Source of the DNA: Onchocerca volvulus
Taxonomy: Eukaryota > Nematoda > Chromadorea > Rhabditida > Onchocercidae
Assembly (NCBI GenBank): GCA_000499405.2
Contig: HG738137.1
Span: 15,835,873 to 15,899,872, forward strand
Direction: 5' to 3'
DNA: 64,000 nt
How positions within the stretch are numbered: position 1 is the first letter of the stretch; each line of letters starts with the position of its first letter. Below, one piece after another: positions 13,450-25,403 of this stretch. The notes under the pieces were generated by a model. The model was not told the DNA's origin. It searched no databases and was given only the letters and a program-made list of their open reading frames with translations. A program made the position numbers and the translations under genes.

Positions 13450-14067
13450 TGAAAATCAAACAATCTATTTTCTGCAATTTCCTGTTTGTTTACCGAATTT
13501 TCTTTCAACAAAAAAATTAAACAATATGTTAAATTTCTTATACGTTAAATTCAAAATGTTAAATTACCTTAAAAATACTAAAACTAACCAATAATAACTT
13601 CGGTACCATTACTGCATTTATATTTGAATTTACCATTTCGTCGTTCATATTCTTCGCCATCCTGTCGTATTTTTCCCATAATATCAATACAATCATATAT
13701 CATTCGACCATTTCTATCTTTTCTGGCATTTGATTTTTGTGGAATAATATTTCCTAAAGTAATTCTCAAAGGTATAATATTTATTCTTTTAAGATTTCGT
13801 TTTTTTTTTTTTAGGTAAACTTTGTTAAAAATATCTATTATCAAATTAAATTGAATATATATATATGGAAAATTTGATTAATTTAGAACTAATTATGATA
13901 AAAATAACGCTAAATTTACCATTACTATCGATTATATTATTAGCCATCGTTTCATATTTAACATTTTTTGTACCCGTACCAATCCATTGTGTGAAAACAA
14001 TTGATCGTTGTGTTTTTCCCAAGGTAACAAACAAATTGATAAATGATAGTAAAAAGCTTAACCTCAT
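10413..14067 (-). CDS. secreted protein of alternating Cys-rich modules (MIG-18-like fibronectin-I-like family)
   Basis: Nine exons on the minus strand, 5' to 3': 14067-13920, 13753-13589, 12727-12605, 12428-12327, 12129-12007, 11843-11742, 11567-11486, 11243-11087, 10472-10413. They total 1062 nt (353 residues). The first exon encodes a signal peptide (MRLSFLLSFINLFVTLGKTQ). Exons 2-7 carry repeats of the form C-x5-10-G-x4-G-x8-Y/K-C, for example CIDIMGKIRQDGEEY...YKC and CNVDGKLYHAGDEI...MKC. This resembles the Cys repeats of nematode MIG-18-like extracellular matrix proteins (family recalled, not searched). The tail is basic and ends NAMKLN. The first six introns are phase 1, as in modular extracellular proteins. 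One intron (12604-12429) starts with GA rather than GT; see findings. The gene is convergent with the EGF gene (377 nt apart). Confidence 0.7.
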
Positions 14068-16045
14068 GATAGATCAAAATTAACGAAAATAGTAGAAATC
14101 TGAAGAAAAATTCTTTTAATCAAAATGATAATTGTAAGTATGGTGTTAAGAGAGTATCATTTTAGTAAACTAAAAATAAGTTATAATTCCATAACTTAAC
14201 ATTTGAATTAAACTAATAGATATTAACAAGCTATTTTGCATATATTTCAAATTGATAATTAATTTTGAACAAATTAAAAAGATAAGAAAAAACTTCATTC
14301 ATTCAAAACAACAACAAAAAAAAAATGAAAAAAGGAGTGAAAGAAAGAAATTTGGTAAAATTGAAAAAAAAAAAAAAAGTGGAACGCTTAAAAACTCATT
14401 ATGCAAAAAAAAAAAAAAAAAAAGGAAAATAATGAATAGTACAATGAAAAAAATGCTTGTCTCATTTTTCAATTCCTAAAGCAATAATTCTTTTACATAT
14501 GATATGATAACAACAATTTTTTTTTCATTTTCAGTAAAACAAGTTTTTGATAGTTTTTCTGTTATCATAAACAAAAGTTGGGCAATTAATTACGAGAAGG
14601 CAAGCAAAATAATTGAGTTCGGGTACAAGAATTGTTGAAATTATGAAAGAAAAACACTAGGAAATGTTTTAACTAATATCAAAAAGTTCAAAGAATTGAA
14701 AATTGAGAGAGTTAATCAAGGAGTTGAAAAACACAAAAATTAATCAATGATCTATTTTGAAACTTCCTGTTTATTAAATAATTTCAAAACTTTCTTCCAG
14801 CATAGTTTTTTTTTTTCTTTAATATTGTCATTATTAATTTAAAAATTTTGAAATAAGTAAAATGGAAGATGAAATTTGGCAAGGTGAGTAAAAATTTTAA
14901 TTTGATTGGAAGTATAATTATTTATATTCAATTTAAAAGACGAACCATCTTGTTTCCTATCGATTTGGTATCCCAGATTTTGATTAACTTTGAAAATTTC
15001 GACGAGAATTTTTAAATCAAAATTTGATTCATAACTTGTAAATTCCAAGTTCAGGCTTTTTGATGAAGTTTTATAAATAGATTATATATTAGAAATTCAA
15101 AAAAAAAAAAAAAGTTAAAAATCACGCGTAAAAATTGATGTTGTGAAGATGCATTCAAGTTCATTTACATCTATCAATTTGATTTCTTATTTCAATTTTC
15201 AATTTAACTCTAAAAAAACTTTTGGATCAGTCTAACTTGATAAAATTGAATGAATATATAAAATTAAAATGCGCATGAAAATATGGATAGTCGCTATGCG
15301 TCGTAAAAATATTCCGCATTATCAGCTGATTTTTTAACATTTTCGTCCCGTTGCCATTGTAATATCATTTTAATTAAATGATAATATTTCACTTCTTAAA
15401 AATTTTTTAAGATATCAAAATGAGATCTGTTTTTCAACTTTTTTTTTGTCATTTAATCAAAAAGCAGGTGGAAAAAAAATGTGTATTATCCATATTCAAG
15501 CTTATAAATGAACGATATCGTCATTTGGATCGAAAATATTTCAAAATCTGTAAATAATCATACCGAAAGCTGTAATTATCAATGTTTGTAAATAACTTTT
15601 GCAATTATGAAAAAGATGAAAATATGCGATATTGTAAAAAGAAATATGAATGAACACTGTAGAAGAACAAAAATAAGCAAATAGATACTATAAAAACAAA
15701 AAACAACAAAATAAGACAAACAAAACAAAAACAAAAACAAAAAAAAATAAAAACAAACAAAACAACAGCAATAAAAACAAAAACATAACCAACAAAACAG
15801 AAACGAAAAAATAACAAAAAAAAAAAAAAAAAAGAAAAAGAATAAAAAATTAAAAACAATAAAAGGAAAAAATGAAAATGTGATCATTCAAATATTCTTT
15901 ATCACTGTTTCGATTATTGGTACATTTGTTGACAAATACAAATCTATAAAATACAAACACAAATTAAAATGTTGAAATTATTGCTCAAATATTTCAATCT
16001 ACAAAAATATTCCGAAATACAAGTTGCTTTTTCCTTCTTTACTTT
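14068..16045. other. intergenic, low complexity, no gene seen
   Basis: Upstream region of the Cys-module gene and downstream region of the kinase gene. It holds A-rich stretches (14310-14440) and an unusually strand-biased A/C-rich tract at 15660-15860 built of AAAAC and AAACA words. Open frames here are only reflections of that composition. Confidence 0.6.
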
Positions 16046-19000
16046 TCATTTTCTTATTTCTTCACTTTCAATACTTCCAATATCTTCACTCATTGTACCA
16101 TCGCTTAATTGACTTGACTTCATTGCAGCACGTTTACTTTTTTTACTTTTTGCACTTTCACGACTACCTCTTTTTTCCTGAAATGTTCGTTTGTTTTATC
16201 GATCATCAAATATATTTTATTCAAATTTATATGATTGAAAAATAAGAATTACGCGCGTAAAATCGTTGGTTAAGCCTAAAATATTTTCCAATTATCACTT
16301 CTCTATTGATCAATATTTGTAATTCATCGATTGCTTCCATCACTTTATCAGCAAGAAATTTGTATTTCGGTGTTATATTCCGATTTGCTGTCATTAGATA
16401 TGCATTAATTTCGTAAAATTGTCGCGGAGCTCGTCGTAATAAAATTTGTGCTGGACAATAAACTGTTTTTAGATAGGCTAAAACCTGCAAAAAATAATTT
16501 TTAATTTTAGCATGGAATGATTGATGTTAAAATCCAAACAAAGCGATTTTCTTAAAAATTGAATTGATATAAATTTATTCGAATTTTTTGTTATCGCAGT
16601 AAATGCATTAAATTTTTACAGATGTAAATAAAAGAAATAAATGTAATTTGAGAATTTCATTTAAATAGATTGTTTTTATTTTAGAAATATTACAAATTTA
16701 CCCGATCGTTCTGACGATATGTCCAAGGTAATGGTTGTGCAACAATAGATGATGGATCATAAAGTTCGCATGCTACATACATCCATGCGATCAGATCATC
16801 GAAACGATTTTGCTCCCGACATTTTGATGCCCAACCACTTGACCATTCGGGGGTACCACGAAATGGACATGTTGTTCGTGGTACTCGACACTGAATTATG
16901 TAAATATTTCATTTATAAAAAAATACCGTTATTATAGCTTTGAAATAGCATCAGTATCATATCAATCGCATGTCAAAGTAATGTAATATCATCATCATGT
17001 CATCTTTTACATCTCAGAAACATTTTTGTTCTAAAATTATTACAGTAATTTTGCTTTTGTTTTAAAATTAATATTTTAGACAGTCAAAAACATTGAAGTA
17101 ATACTTTTTTTCTCTTACTATAATTAGCATAAATAATTAGTATAATTAACTTGCTGTAATTAGTACAATTAGCATGAAGCTTACTTCTCCATCTTCATTA
17201 GTATACATCCTTGTCATACCCAAATCAAATAATACTACAAAAGGTTGAGCAACACTTAAAATACCCATATTATCCGGTTTCAAATCACGATGTAACAAGC
17301 CTTCTCGATGCATATCATAAATTCCTACAGAAAGTAAATCCTATATAGCATTAATATTTTTTATTTTATCGATTTAATTTTAATTAATATTTTTATAGTT
17401 TCTAATAGTTTTCGAGAAATTTTAAGATTGAACATTATAATTTTGAAATATTTTCACGAACAATACTTTAATTTATCCTAATTGTAATAAATATTAAAAT
17501 TATATATTCTTCTTTTTACAGATCTAAAAAAAAAAACAATTTTAAATATATTTTGAGTGATTTTTATTCCAAGATTTATGCTTAATATTAAAAGGTTATG
17601 AAGGTTAATGTCAAAAAGTTATGTATATTTGTATATTTATGGCATGACTGTTACGCGTTATATCGAATTTGTCGTTAAAGTTATCATGAAATTTTTCAAA
17701 ATAAGAGATTAGATGATAAATTTTTTCGTAAAATACTTTGTTAATATTCAAATCTCATTTATGTTGTGCTAATTTGAATTAATTAATTTTGAACCTAATT
17801 TCAAATCATTTTCCAAGTTGAATCTAACCTTTCAACATTTGCAGCATAGCTTGAGTAACGGCAAGTTTCCGTTTTGTACCACTAAACTGTAAAATTTTTT
17901 TGATATTTTTTGGTGTAATTTAAAAAAACAAGATAATCAATATTTCATTATTTCATTTAACTATAAATCAAGAAATTAATTGTAACAATCCGACGTTCTT
18001 GATATAGTATTTAATCAGGCAAAGCTGATATTAGATATTGATATTTAATAAGGTAAACGTGTATTTCCGAAATCAGTTAGTATTAGTTTAAAAATCAAAT
18101 TTTTAAGAAAATGTCATTATTACATTAAAAAATGAAAAATAATTTGATAGTTTCAAAGTATAAAAGTCAAGAATATATTTAAAAAAGAAAAAAAGATCAG
18201 AAAGAATAGAAAATGTTATCCACTATGGATTTTGATAATTTATAAAATAATTTACGAAATAATTCACAATGATTAAGATTTAAATTAAAATTGAATTGAA
18301 GGCTAAACAAAAGAAATATCAGATTCTTTCATTCATCCTTTTTCTTTTAATATTATTTATTCTGCTTATAAAAAATATTCAAAATTAAGTTGAAAAGAAA
18401 TAAAGATGAAAACGATGATTTACTTTCTTCAGCCAATCCAAAATTCCAAATTCTGCTTTTTCAAGTACCATAAATTCCATTCCTAATCCATGTTGATCAG
18501 CAAGCATACCTTTATCAAGTAATCGTACGATGCTTGCATTTGGATTCTATGATATTTATTATATAATAATAGTCGTTTGAAGATTTTACTAGAAAACTAT
18601 TTCTTTTTTTTTTTTTTTTTTTTTTTTTATTTTCATCATTTGTTTCCAAAATATTGATGATTAAAAATATGAAAATCAATTGATAATCTGTCGCTTGATT
18701 ATTTGCAAGATTCTGTTTTCTACAATTAAGAAATAATTACGTACTGTTTCCTATCAAGTTATTAATACGTCTATGACATGAAAACCTTGAAGTTCCGTAA
18801 TTCAGAACTTTAAATGTAAGTTTAATATGCAAATTTTTTAACTTGAAATAAATGTAACATAAAAAATACATTTTTGTAAATTTTCTCCAGCACAAAACCT
18901 TCCCATTCGGCGGCTTGATTGCCAGCGTCATTACCAACCGATTTGGCAACTTTAATGACACCATGTACGCCAGTTTCCACGTCACGTACTGCAAATACCA

Positions 19001-19749
19001 CACCATATGTTCCCTCATTGATTGTTTCTGTCACCTGCAAAAGATATAATTCAAATTTGGAGGGAAAATTTTTTCAACTATTACCAAAAAAAAAAAAAAA
19101 AAAGAATTTAATTAACTGAAAAGTTAAACCTGCCAACGTCGATTAAATGGTGCAATGGAGCGCAAATGTTCAGCGAGTGCATGCCTATCTTCATTTTCTT
19201 GCATTGGACCCTAATAGTATAAAATATTTGTTTATTCAAATTGTATGATAAATCTTATCAGATAATAATGCAAATTTGCATACTTCACTAAGGCGAACAG
19301 ACTTCAATGCTTTCTCCGCTGGAAATCTTTTCCGACTGTCATGTGTAATTTTGACACAACTTAGCTGAAATTTGAACAATATCATCTATGCACAAAGTAT
19401 TACTTATTCAAATTTATATAAAAATCTAGCCTATATAACTACTTAACGTATATGTAAACTAATTATTGAATTAATCAGTTTATCAAAAGTTATCAAAGCT
19501 ATTTTATCATTCAATATTCTTTGATCTCTGCTATGATTTGTTTTAATTTTTTCAAATATATCACAAGTATTTTATCCCTAAAAATGATTTTATCAATGAT
19601 ATTTTTGCAAATATAATCAATATAACTTGAGTAGTAGCAAGTTTGCGCTCCAAATGATTGAGAATTCGATTTTCATGATTCGATTTAGTTTGTTTCAATG
19701 TTTTTTTCTCACGAACTGGTACTACTTTCTTGACAGCTGCGTCTATCAT
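16046..19749 (-). CDS. TTBK/CK1-like protein kinase, nematode type
   Basis: Ten exons, 5' to 3': 19749-19627, 19364-19284, 19210-19130, 19034-18870, 18546-18424, 17886-17829, 17324-17185, 16890-16702, 16484-16299, 16177-16046; 1278 nt, 425 residues. The N-terminus is about 95 residues of basic, charged sequence. The kinase domain starts at about residue 97: Gly loop INEGTYGVVF, catalytic Lys in HGVIKVAKS, catalytic loop HRDLKPDNMG, DLG in place of DFG (LFDLGMTRMY), and FRGTPEWSS, the CK1-type activation segment. All catalytic residues are present, so it should be active. The last exon encodes a Lys/Ser-rich acidic tail. The donor of exon 9 (GTGATA at 16298) is weak. If not used, translation runs on to a stop at 16227-16229 and gives an alternative C-terminus. 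Such kinases are expanded in nematodes, often in the male germline; that role is not shown here. Confidence 0.85.
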
Positions 19750-21620
19750 ATTGAAATTACTTCGTTAATACGGATTCGATCTATCCTACAGTAAGACATC
19801 ATATTAATTTGATATAGTACAGTGAAAATCATTTAGTTAGAGATTATTAAATAATTAAATATGCTCGAATTTGGTCATAAAATCAATGTTACTTTAGAAT
19901 ATTAACATTTTGTCAATTAGCAAATAATTTTCAATTTTTATATAAGAGAAAAGATTAATATTATCAATACTAAACGCTTAACACAAGAATTTCAAATAAA
20001 ATGCTTAAACTGGCGCAGAGTTTTCAATCTGAGCCAAAAGATTTGATAAAGCTTTGCCAATTTCGACAAATCCTTATACTTCAACTCTTAAATATTGGTC
20101 GCTTTGTGTTTGCATCATTTATTTTTCATACTATTTTGTGATGACAAATTCTTTTCATCATATGAACGAAAAAAATTATTGAATTCTACGAATGTCATTT
20201 TCAGAAATAAAATTTTGAGGCGATCTTTATGATTAGAAATGAAATAACATTTGCATAAATTATACCAAAGTATAAATGAGAAAATGTAGCAGAAAACGGA
20301 AATTATTTTAATTGCACTGTTAACGAATGGGAAAATTGTTTACTGCAACTATGACAGTTACTAAAAATAGAAATGAAAATCAAAACTTGAAAATATGCAT
20401 TAATTGACCATTAGATGTTGAGAAAAGATAAATTATTCTTTTCTGCAATTATTAATTATACAGATTTCTTAGTAAATTGGAGACATTTCTGGTCCAGCTG
20501 AGGAATCCCCTACAGTAGTGATGGTAATAGATTCGATTCGTGTAAGCATATGTTGAGCATTAATTGTAGCTAATTATGATTTTTATTTTTATTCTTTTGC
20601 GTGCGATTTATCTCAGTCCTTCGTAAAGACCAAAAAGTTGCGATGATTTTTTTCGCATTTACACATTTCAAATGGGAAATTCTTTTTTTTTTATTACTTC
20701 CTTTCCTCAGTTTTTTAAGTTGCGAAAAAACTAAATACCAAAAGTATTCATGCAACTATTTCATGTTTTTTCAATTCAGTCTTCGCAAGGAAGATGAAAT
20801 TCCAATATTTCAATTAAATTTATCGATTATGCTTTTAAAAACAGAGAGATTCGAACAAATGAATTATACTTATTTCTTTATTCGAATTTCAATGACCACT
20901 GAAACGATCCAATACAGTTTGAATAAAATCGTAAGGCTAAAGCAACCGATCGCTTGATTCCTGACATGTAAACTGGCGGATCAAACCCAGTCGCTATCAT
21001 TTATAGCAATCAGTAAAAATGTCAATCAATCAAAAAACACTTTGAACTATATTTAACATCAAATTTATATTTTAGAATAATTCATTTCGCTTGGTCGCTC
21101 CAGCTAGATATATGTATAAAGATTTTGTTAAAAACAGTAGCATTATACGAAATTAGCAAATTGAAATTCTTCAAAATTTCCATTTATAATAATTAGATTC
21201 GCTAATGCTCTTATTAAAATACCATATGCTATTTCTGAAATTGTACAGTCGACTGGAAGAAAAAAAAAAACGAAATTAAACATTTACAAAAATTCAAATA
21301 AATTAACAATTATTGCTATTACATATAGAGCGGATAAATCTAAACAAGAAAAAACTATAAAGAATATAATCGAAAAATTTGATTATCATTGAGAAATATT
21401 TATTTTTAATCAATCCTCACTAAATTTTCAAATTGCATTTATTTTTAATTATTATATTTATTTTTATTGTATTAAAATATTCTTTTTTGAATTGAAATAA
21501 CTGATAAGAATTTAATATCTAAATAAGACCGATTATTGATTGACAATATATATACATATATGTGCCACATCAGCCAAGTAAATAATATCATCGATATCGT
21601 TGTCAAGGCAACTTATCACA
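19750..21620. other. intergenic, shared 5' region of two divergent genes
   Basis: Separates the kinase (leftward) from tectonic (rightward) and so must hold both promoters. I see no clear motif. It contains a 118-codon open frame (20601-20957, +) without recognisable domains. Slightly GC-richer patches at 20010-20070, 20490-20520 and 20940-21000 have no identified coding or repeat role. Confidence 0.5.
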
Positions 21621-24600
21621 ATGATGTCCGGAATTTTCAGTATTTTTCTTCTCTTCCTTATCAATCTGACCAGTATTTTTGCTGATTTTTGCATGAAATC
21701 AATATTTTTACATTCAGTTCAACCATTAAATCCATCCAGTAAATTATTTTGCATTGTACATGGTTAGTGCTATGAATTTGGCTAATTAATTATAACACAA
21801 TTAATGAAAAGACGAGAGAACAATAAATGAAAAAAATATATATAAATATCTAAAAGTAATTCAGACTTAATATATATTGAATACATTTTGAAACTGCAAT
21901 GTAATTTAAATAACGACAATAACAATAAATTGAAAATTTAATATGATATTGTCTTAAAAATTTCAAAATTATGATTAAAAGTTGATGTTATTTGTTGTTC
22001 TATTTGATTTCTCTCAAATCACTTTTTTTTTTTCTAATTTCTCAAGACATAGTACAAAATTAGTTAAATTCCAGATAAATATTTATTGGAATTATTATAG
22101 CATACGATAAATTGAGCAAAAAGAGAAATTGAAAATCAAATAAATTTCAGAAAACGCTGGTTCTTCAAAAATTACACCAATTCGAACAATAAGTCATTTT
22201 CGGAAATATGTGCCCTCAAGAAATGTCATTATTTCTTCTCCAAAGGTAAATATAATTACGTTACAATTATTAAAATTATCATAATTGTAATAAATTTTTG
22301 ACTTATTTGTGATATAGCTATACTTGGTTAATAATATTATTAATAGCATTTATTGTTCTTCCACTGATGTGCCATTAATTTTATACTTCTATTGTGATAG
22401 GATTTTACTTTGAAAATAAAATTTTTGAATTCGTTTTTTTTTTTTTTTTTGAGGAAAAATTTTTGATGGTTTCTATTTTTAAAAATGTCTAAAGTTAATT
22501 TTTAAAATTTTTTATTACAAATTTTTCTCAAGTTATGATCATTTAAATAATTGATTTAGCTAATGAACCAATGGTAATTGAATTAATTGGAATTTATTAT
22601 AAAATATTGATTGGGAATTTTAGGAAGAAATAGTTGAGGTATATGACGATGATAAAGTGACACCTTTTGAATATCCGGCGACGATATTTTCCGATCAATG
22701 TACTGGAACTGCACCACTTCGTTCGTTCCAGTTATTTATTTTATTTATCAATTTTTTTCGTTCAATTTGTTATGCACAAGTATTAATAGAATGAATGGCT
22801 GAATTGGAAAAAAATAGTTATTTCATATTTGAAATTATCATTTGTTTTTTTGGAAAAACAAAACGAGCTTACCAGGTTTCAAGAAAAATGATTTATAAAA
22901 GTTTTCTCACAATTTCAGCTCTGTCCAAGAATATCAGCATAATTTGCTTACCTCAATGGAATATGTTTGATGAAAAGCATTGCATCGGTTTAAAATATCT
23001 TAACGTTAGCTATTACTTGCGCAAATATTCCATGGAAGTACGCAATTGACAAATAAATTTTCAATTTTCATTTTATTATTTTCGTGTGCACGAACTGATG
23101 AAAACATCATATTACAAAGAATATATTCGTCTTTTATTGATTTTTATTTTTTAAGCTTTTTGAGTAAATTTTCAAAATTCAATTCAATCTAGAGTCAAAC
23201 AAATTATTGTAATAATAATTGTGTTTGTATTATGTTATGTAAAATAAATCAAATTTTGTGTTATATTAATGAAGCCAATGAAGCCAACGCTCTAGTAAAG
23301 AATAATTTTACTGATGGCAATATAATTCATTTGTAATCGTTTTCGTATATAAATTTCTTGTAAGTTCACGAGTTAAATATTTTTCAATGAAAAAAAAATG
23401 TGGAAATTTATTTCTGAAAAAAATGCTATAAATTAGTAAAATCTGAAATTAGATAAATAGGAGAAATAAAAAAAAAGTTACTAACTTTAATGAATAAAAA
23501 TTTTCCTAATATCAATTTCAAATTTTTAATTAAAAAAAAGTTTTTAGAAGAATGGAAATAGAACGATTGTATCAATGGAAAGCATTCCGGAAAAGAATCA
23601 TCTAATTCATTGGTTATATTGGAATGGTACAGCATGTAATAATGCCGTTTCATCGGTAATTATCTTTGATAAGTTACTAATTAATTTTAATATCAATAAA
23701 ATAATGCCTTGAATTGCAGGTATTGATTAAATTTATTATGCACGATGGATTATTAGAAGATATTGCTGTAAATGTTCATTATGCTAATATAACCAAATGG
23801 AATTATTCTCAACAATTTTACCGATTTGAAGCAATTTTTCTTGGAAATTCATCGCCTTCAAATGCTATAGGAATTGTAAAGCCAGCAGGATATGATATAG
23901 GACAAATTATTAGAACTGATAGTATCAGTGATAATACAACATTTTTAATTCCATATGGAATGGATTGTGATAATCGGAAGCAACATATAAGTGTAAGATT
24001 TGGTATTCAAGTTAATACAGCGTGTCGTCTGAGGTTTGTTTTAAGGAGTCTTATATTATAAATATTAATTATTTTTTATTAATTAATTATTATTATTACT
24101 ATTTAATTTCAATGTTTCATTTTATTGACTAAATTATATTATTTTTTAAAAATGGATGACAAAAATTTAATTAGCTAAAAAAATTATTTCATATCAGTTA
24201 ATTAAAATTACTTTTAAAAGTTCTGTGCTAAAATATCATTTGTAATTAAATGTTCAGTGACATTATCAGACTGTATTTGACAAGTTTAACCTGAATACCG
24301 AATTTATGTTGTATATTACGATAATTATTGCAGAATTACAACATGTGCTCAGTTATCAGCTCAAATTCAACGCTTACTCGATGAATTAAGTTCAGTTATT
24401 ATCTACAGTTTACCGTATGATAAGAATGAAACAATTACCGTGCGAAATGATAGATTATCATTTTCAAAAGTGGTCAATAATTCAATTTATTCTTTATTTT
24501 CTTTTATTTCAATTTCATTTAACAGAACAGAAAAAAATTTCATCAATAAATTTGCAAGATTTTAACGAAATTGAAGGAATGCAATCAATATAGTTTTTAA

Positions 24601-25088
24601 TTAATTAAATTATTAATCATAGAACACAACAAAATATGAATTACTCGATTCTTTACATATGCTAATAGATTTTTTATATTTCGTCAAAAATTTGCATAAA
24701 ATAACTTAAATTTAGTAAATCTTTGAATTTTGCTTCATTCAATTTTTTTTTTTTTTACTTTATTTTTCCCGAAACTCATTTTTATTTGCAGAAAGAAATG
24801 GATGAAAATTGTGAATTAACGACTGCTCTATCAATTCAATTTGAATATGTACGTTTTGGGAATATTCTAGCATATTCTCATCGTTTGATCTCATACAAAA
24901 TTGAATTAAATAAACCAGATATCATTGATTTGACCACATATCCCTATCGATATATATACTTTAATTTTATAGTTTATTTTGTTGATGAAACTGCCGCACC
25001 AATTCAATTATTTGCGAAAACTCCAACCATTAATCTTGCTTTGCCACCTGATTTCTTCTATCCTTTCTTCATCGGAACTTTAGTTTGA
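21621..25088 (+). CDS. tctn-1: tectonic family protein (ciliary transition zone)
   Basis: Tectonics are extracellular or lumenal proteins of the MKS module at the ciliary transition zone; in nematodes they act in sensory neurons. Eight exons: 21621-21762, 22151-22245, 22624-22699, 22919-23037, 23548-23655, 23720-24033, 24334-24469, 24792-25088; 1287 nt, 428 residues. A signal peptide covers residues 1-22. Family features recalled and seen: FYRFEAIFLGN followed by a PAGYDIGQ turn, ISVRFGIQVNTACRL, CAQLSAQIQRLLDEL, and the C-terminal hydrophilic block ending PPDFFYPF, typical of tectonic C-termini. The usual N-terminal cluster of adjacent cysteines is not evident. Exon 3 could instead read on to a stop at 22794 and give a 135-residue secreted product; the spliced model is preferred because all later phases fit. 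AATAAA lies at 25110-25115. Confidence 0.78.
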
Positions 25089-25403
25089 CTAGTTTTTAGA
25101 ATAGTCTGAAATAAAAGGAAAAACTTTAGCTTGATTAGTTTAGACTAGTCTAGAGTAAAAAGGAAAATTTTGAGCATGTAAGTGAAAGCAATTCTATTTT
25201 AGTTGTACATTGAAAGCTAGCAAAAATTAACTTTCAAATGAGTTCGAAATCTTCGAGAAAAATTCAGCATTCTCTACACTCTGGCTTTATCAGTTTATAT
25301 ATATATTTTTTTTCAATGTATAATGCGAATTTTCATGCGTGAAATTTTATTTCCATGAAAATTCACATTTTTAGAAAAAAAAGCCTAAACATATTTAAGT
25401 TTA

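Noticed and set aside
13406..13594. Plus-strand frame with a Lys run
   Set aside because: Crosses a long A tract in an intron of the minus-strand Cys-module gene.
4071..14067. Shared signal-peptide ends (GKAQRS and GKTQRS) in two adjacent secreted proteins as evidence of common origin
   Set aside because: The rest of the two proteins differs completely; a six-residue match at a cleavage site can arise by chance.
15579..15887. Phe/Cys-rich 102-codon minus-strand frame
   Set aside because: Pure reflection of the A/C low-complexity tract.
20601..20957. 118-codon open frame on the plus strand
   Set aside because: Phe/Ile-rich with no family resemblance; lies in a shared promoter region. Kept only as a remark.
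22795..23049. Separate small gene starting at 22795
   Set aside because: Its second half is exon 4 of tectonic (22919-23037) with matching phases; the first half has no acceptor logic.
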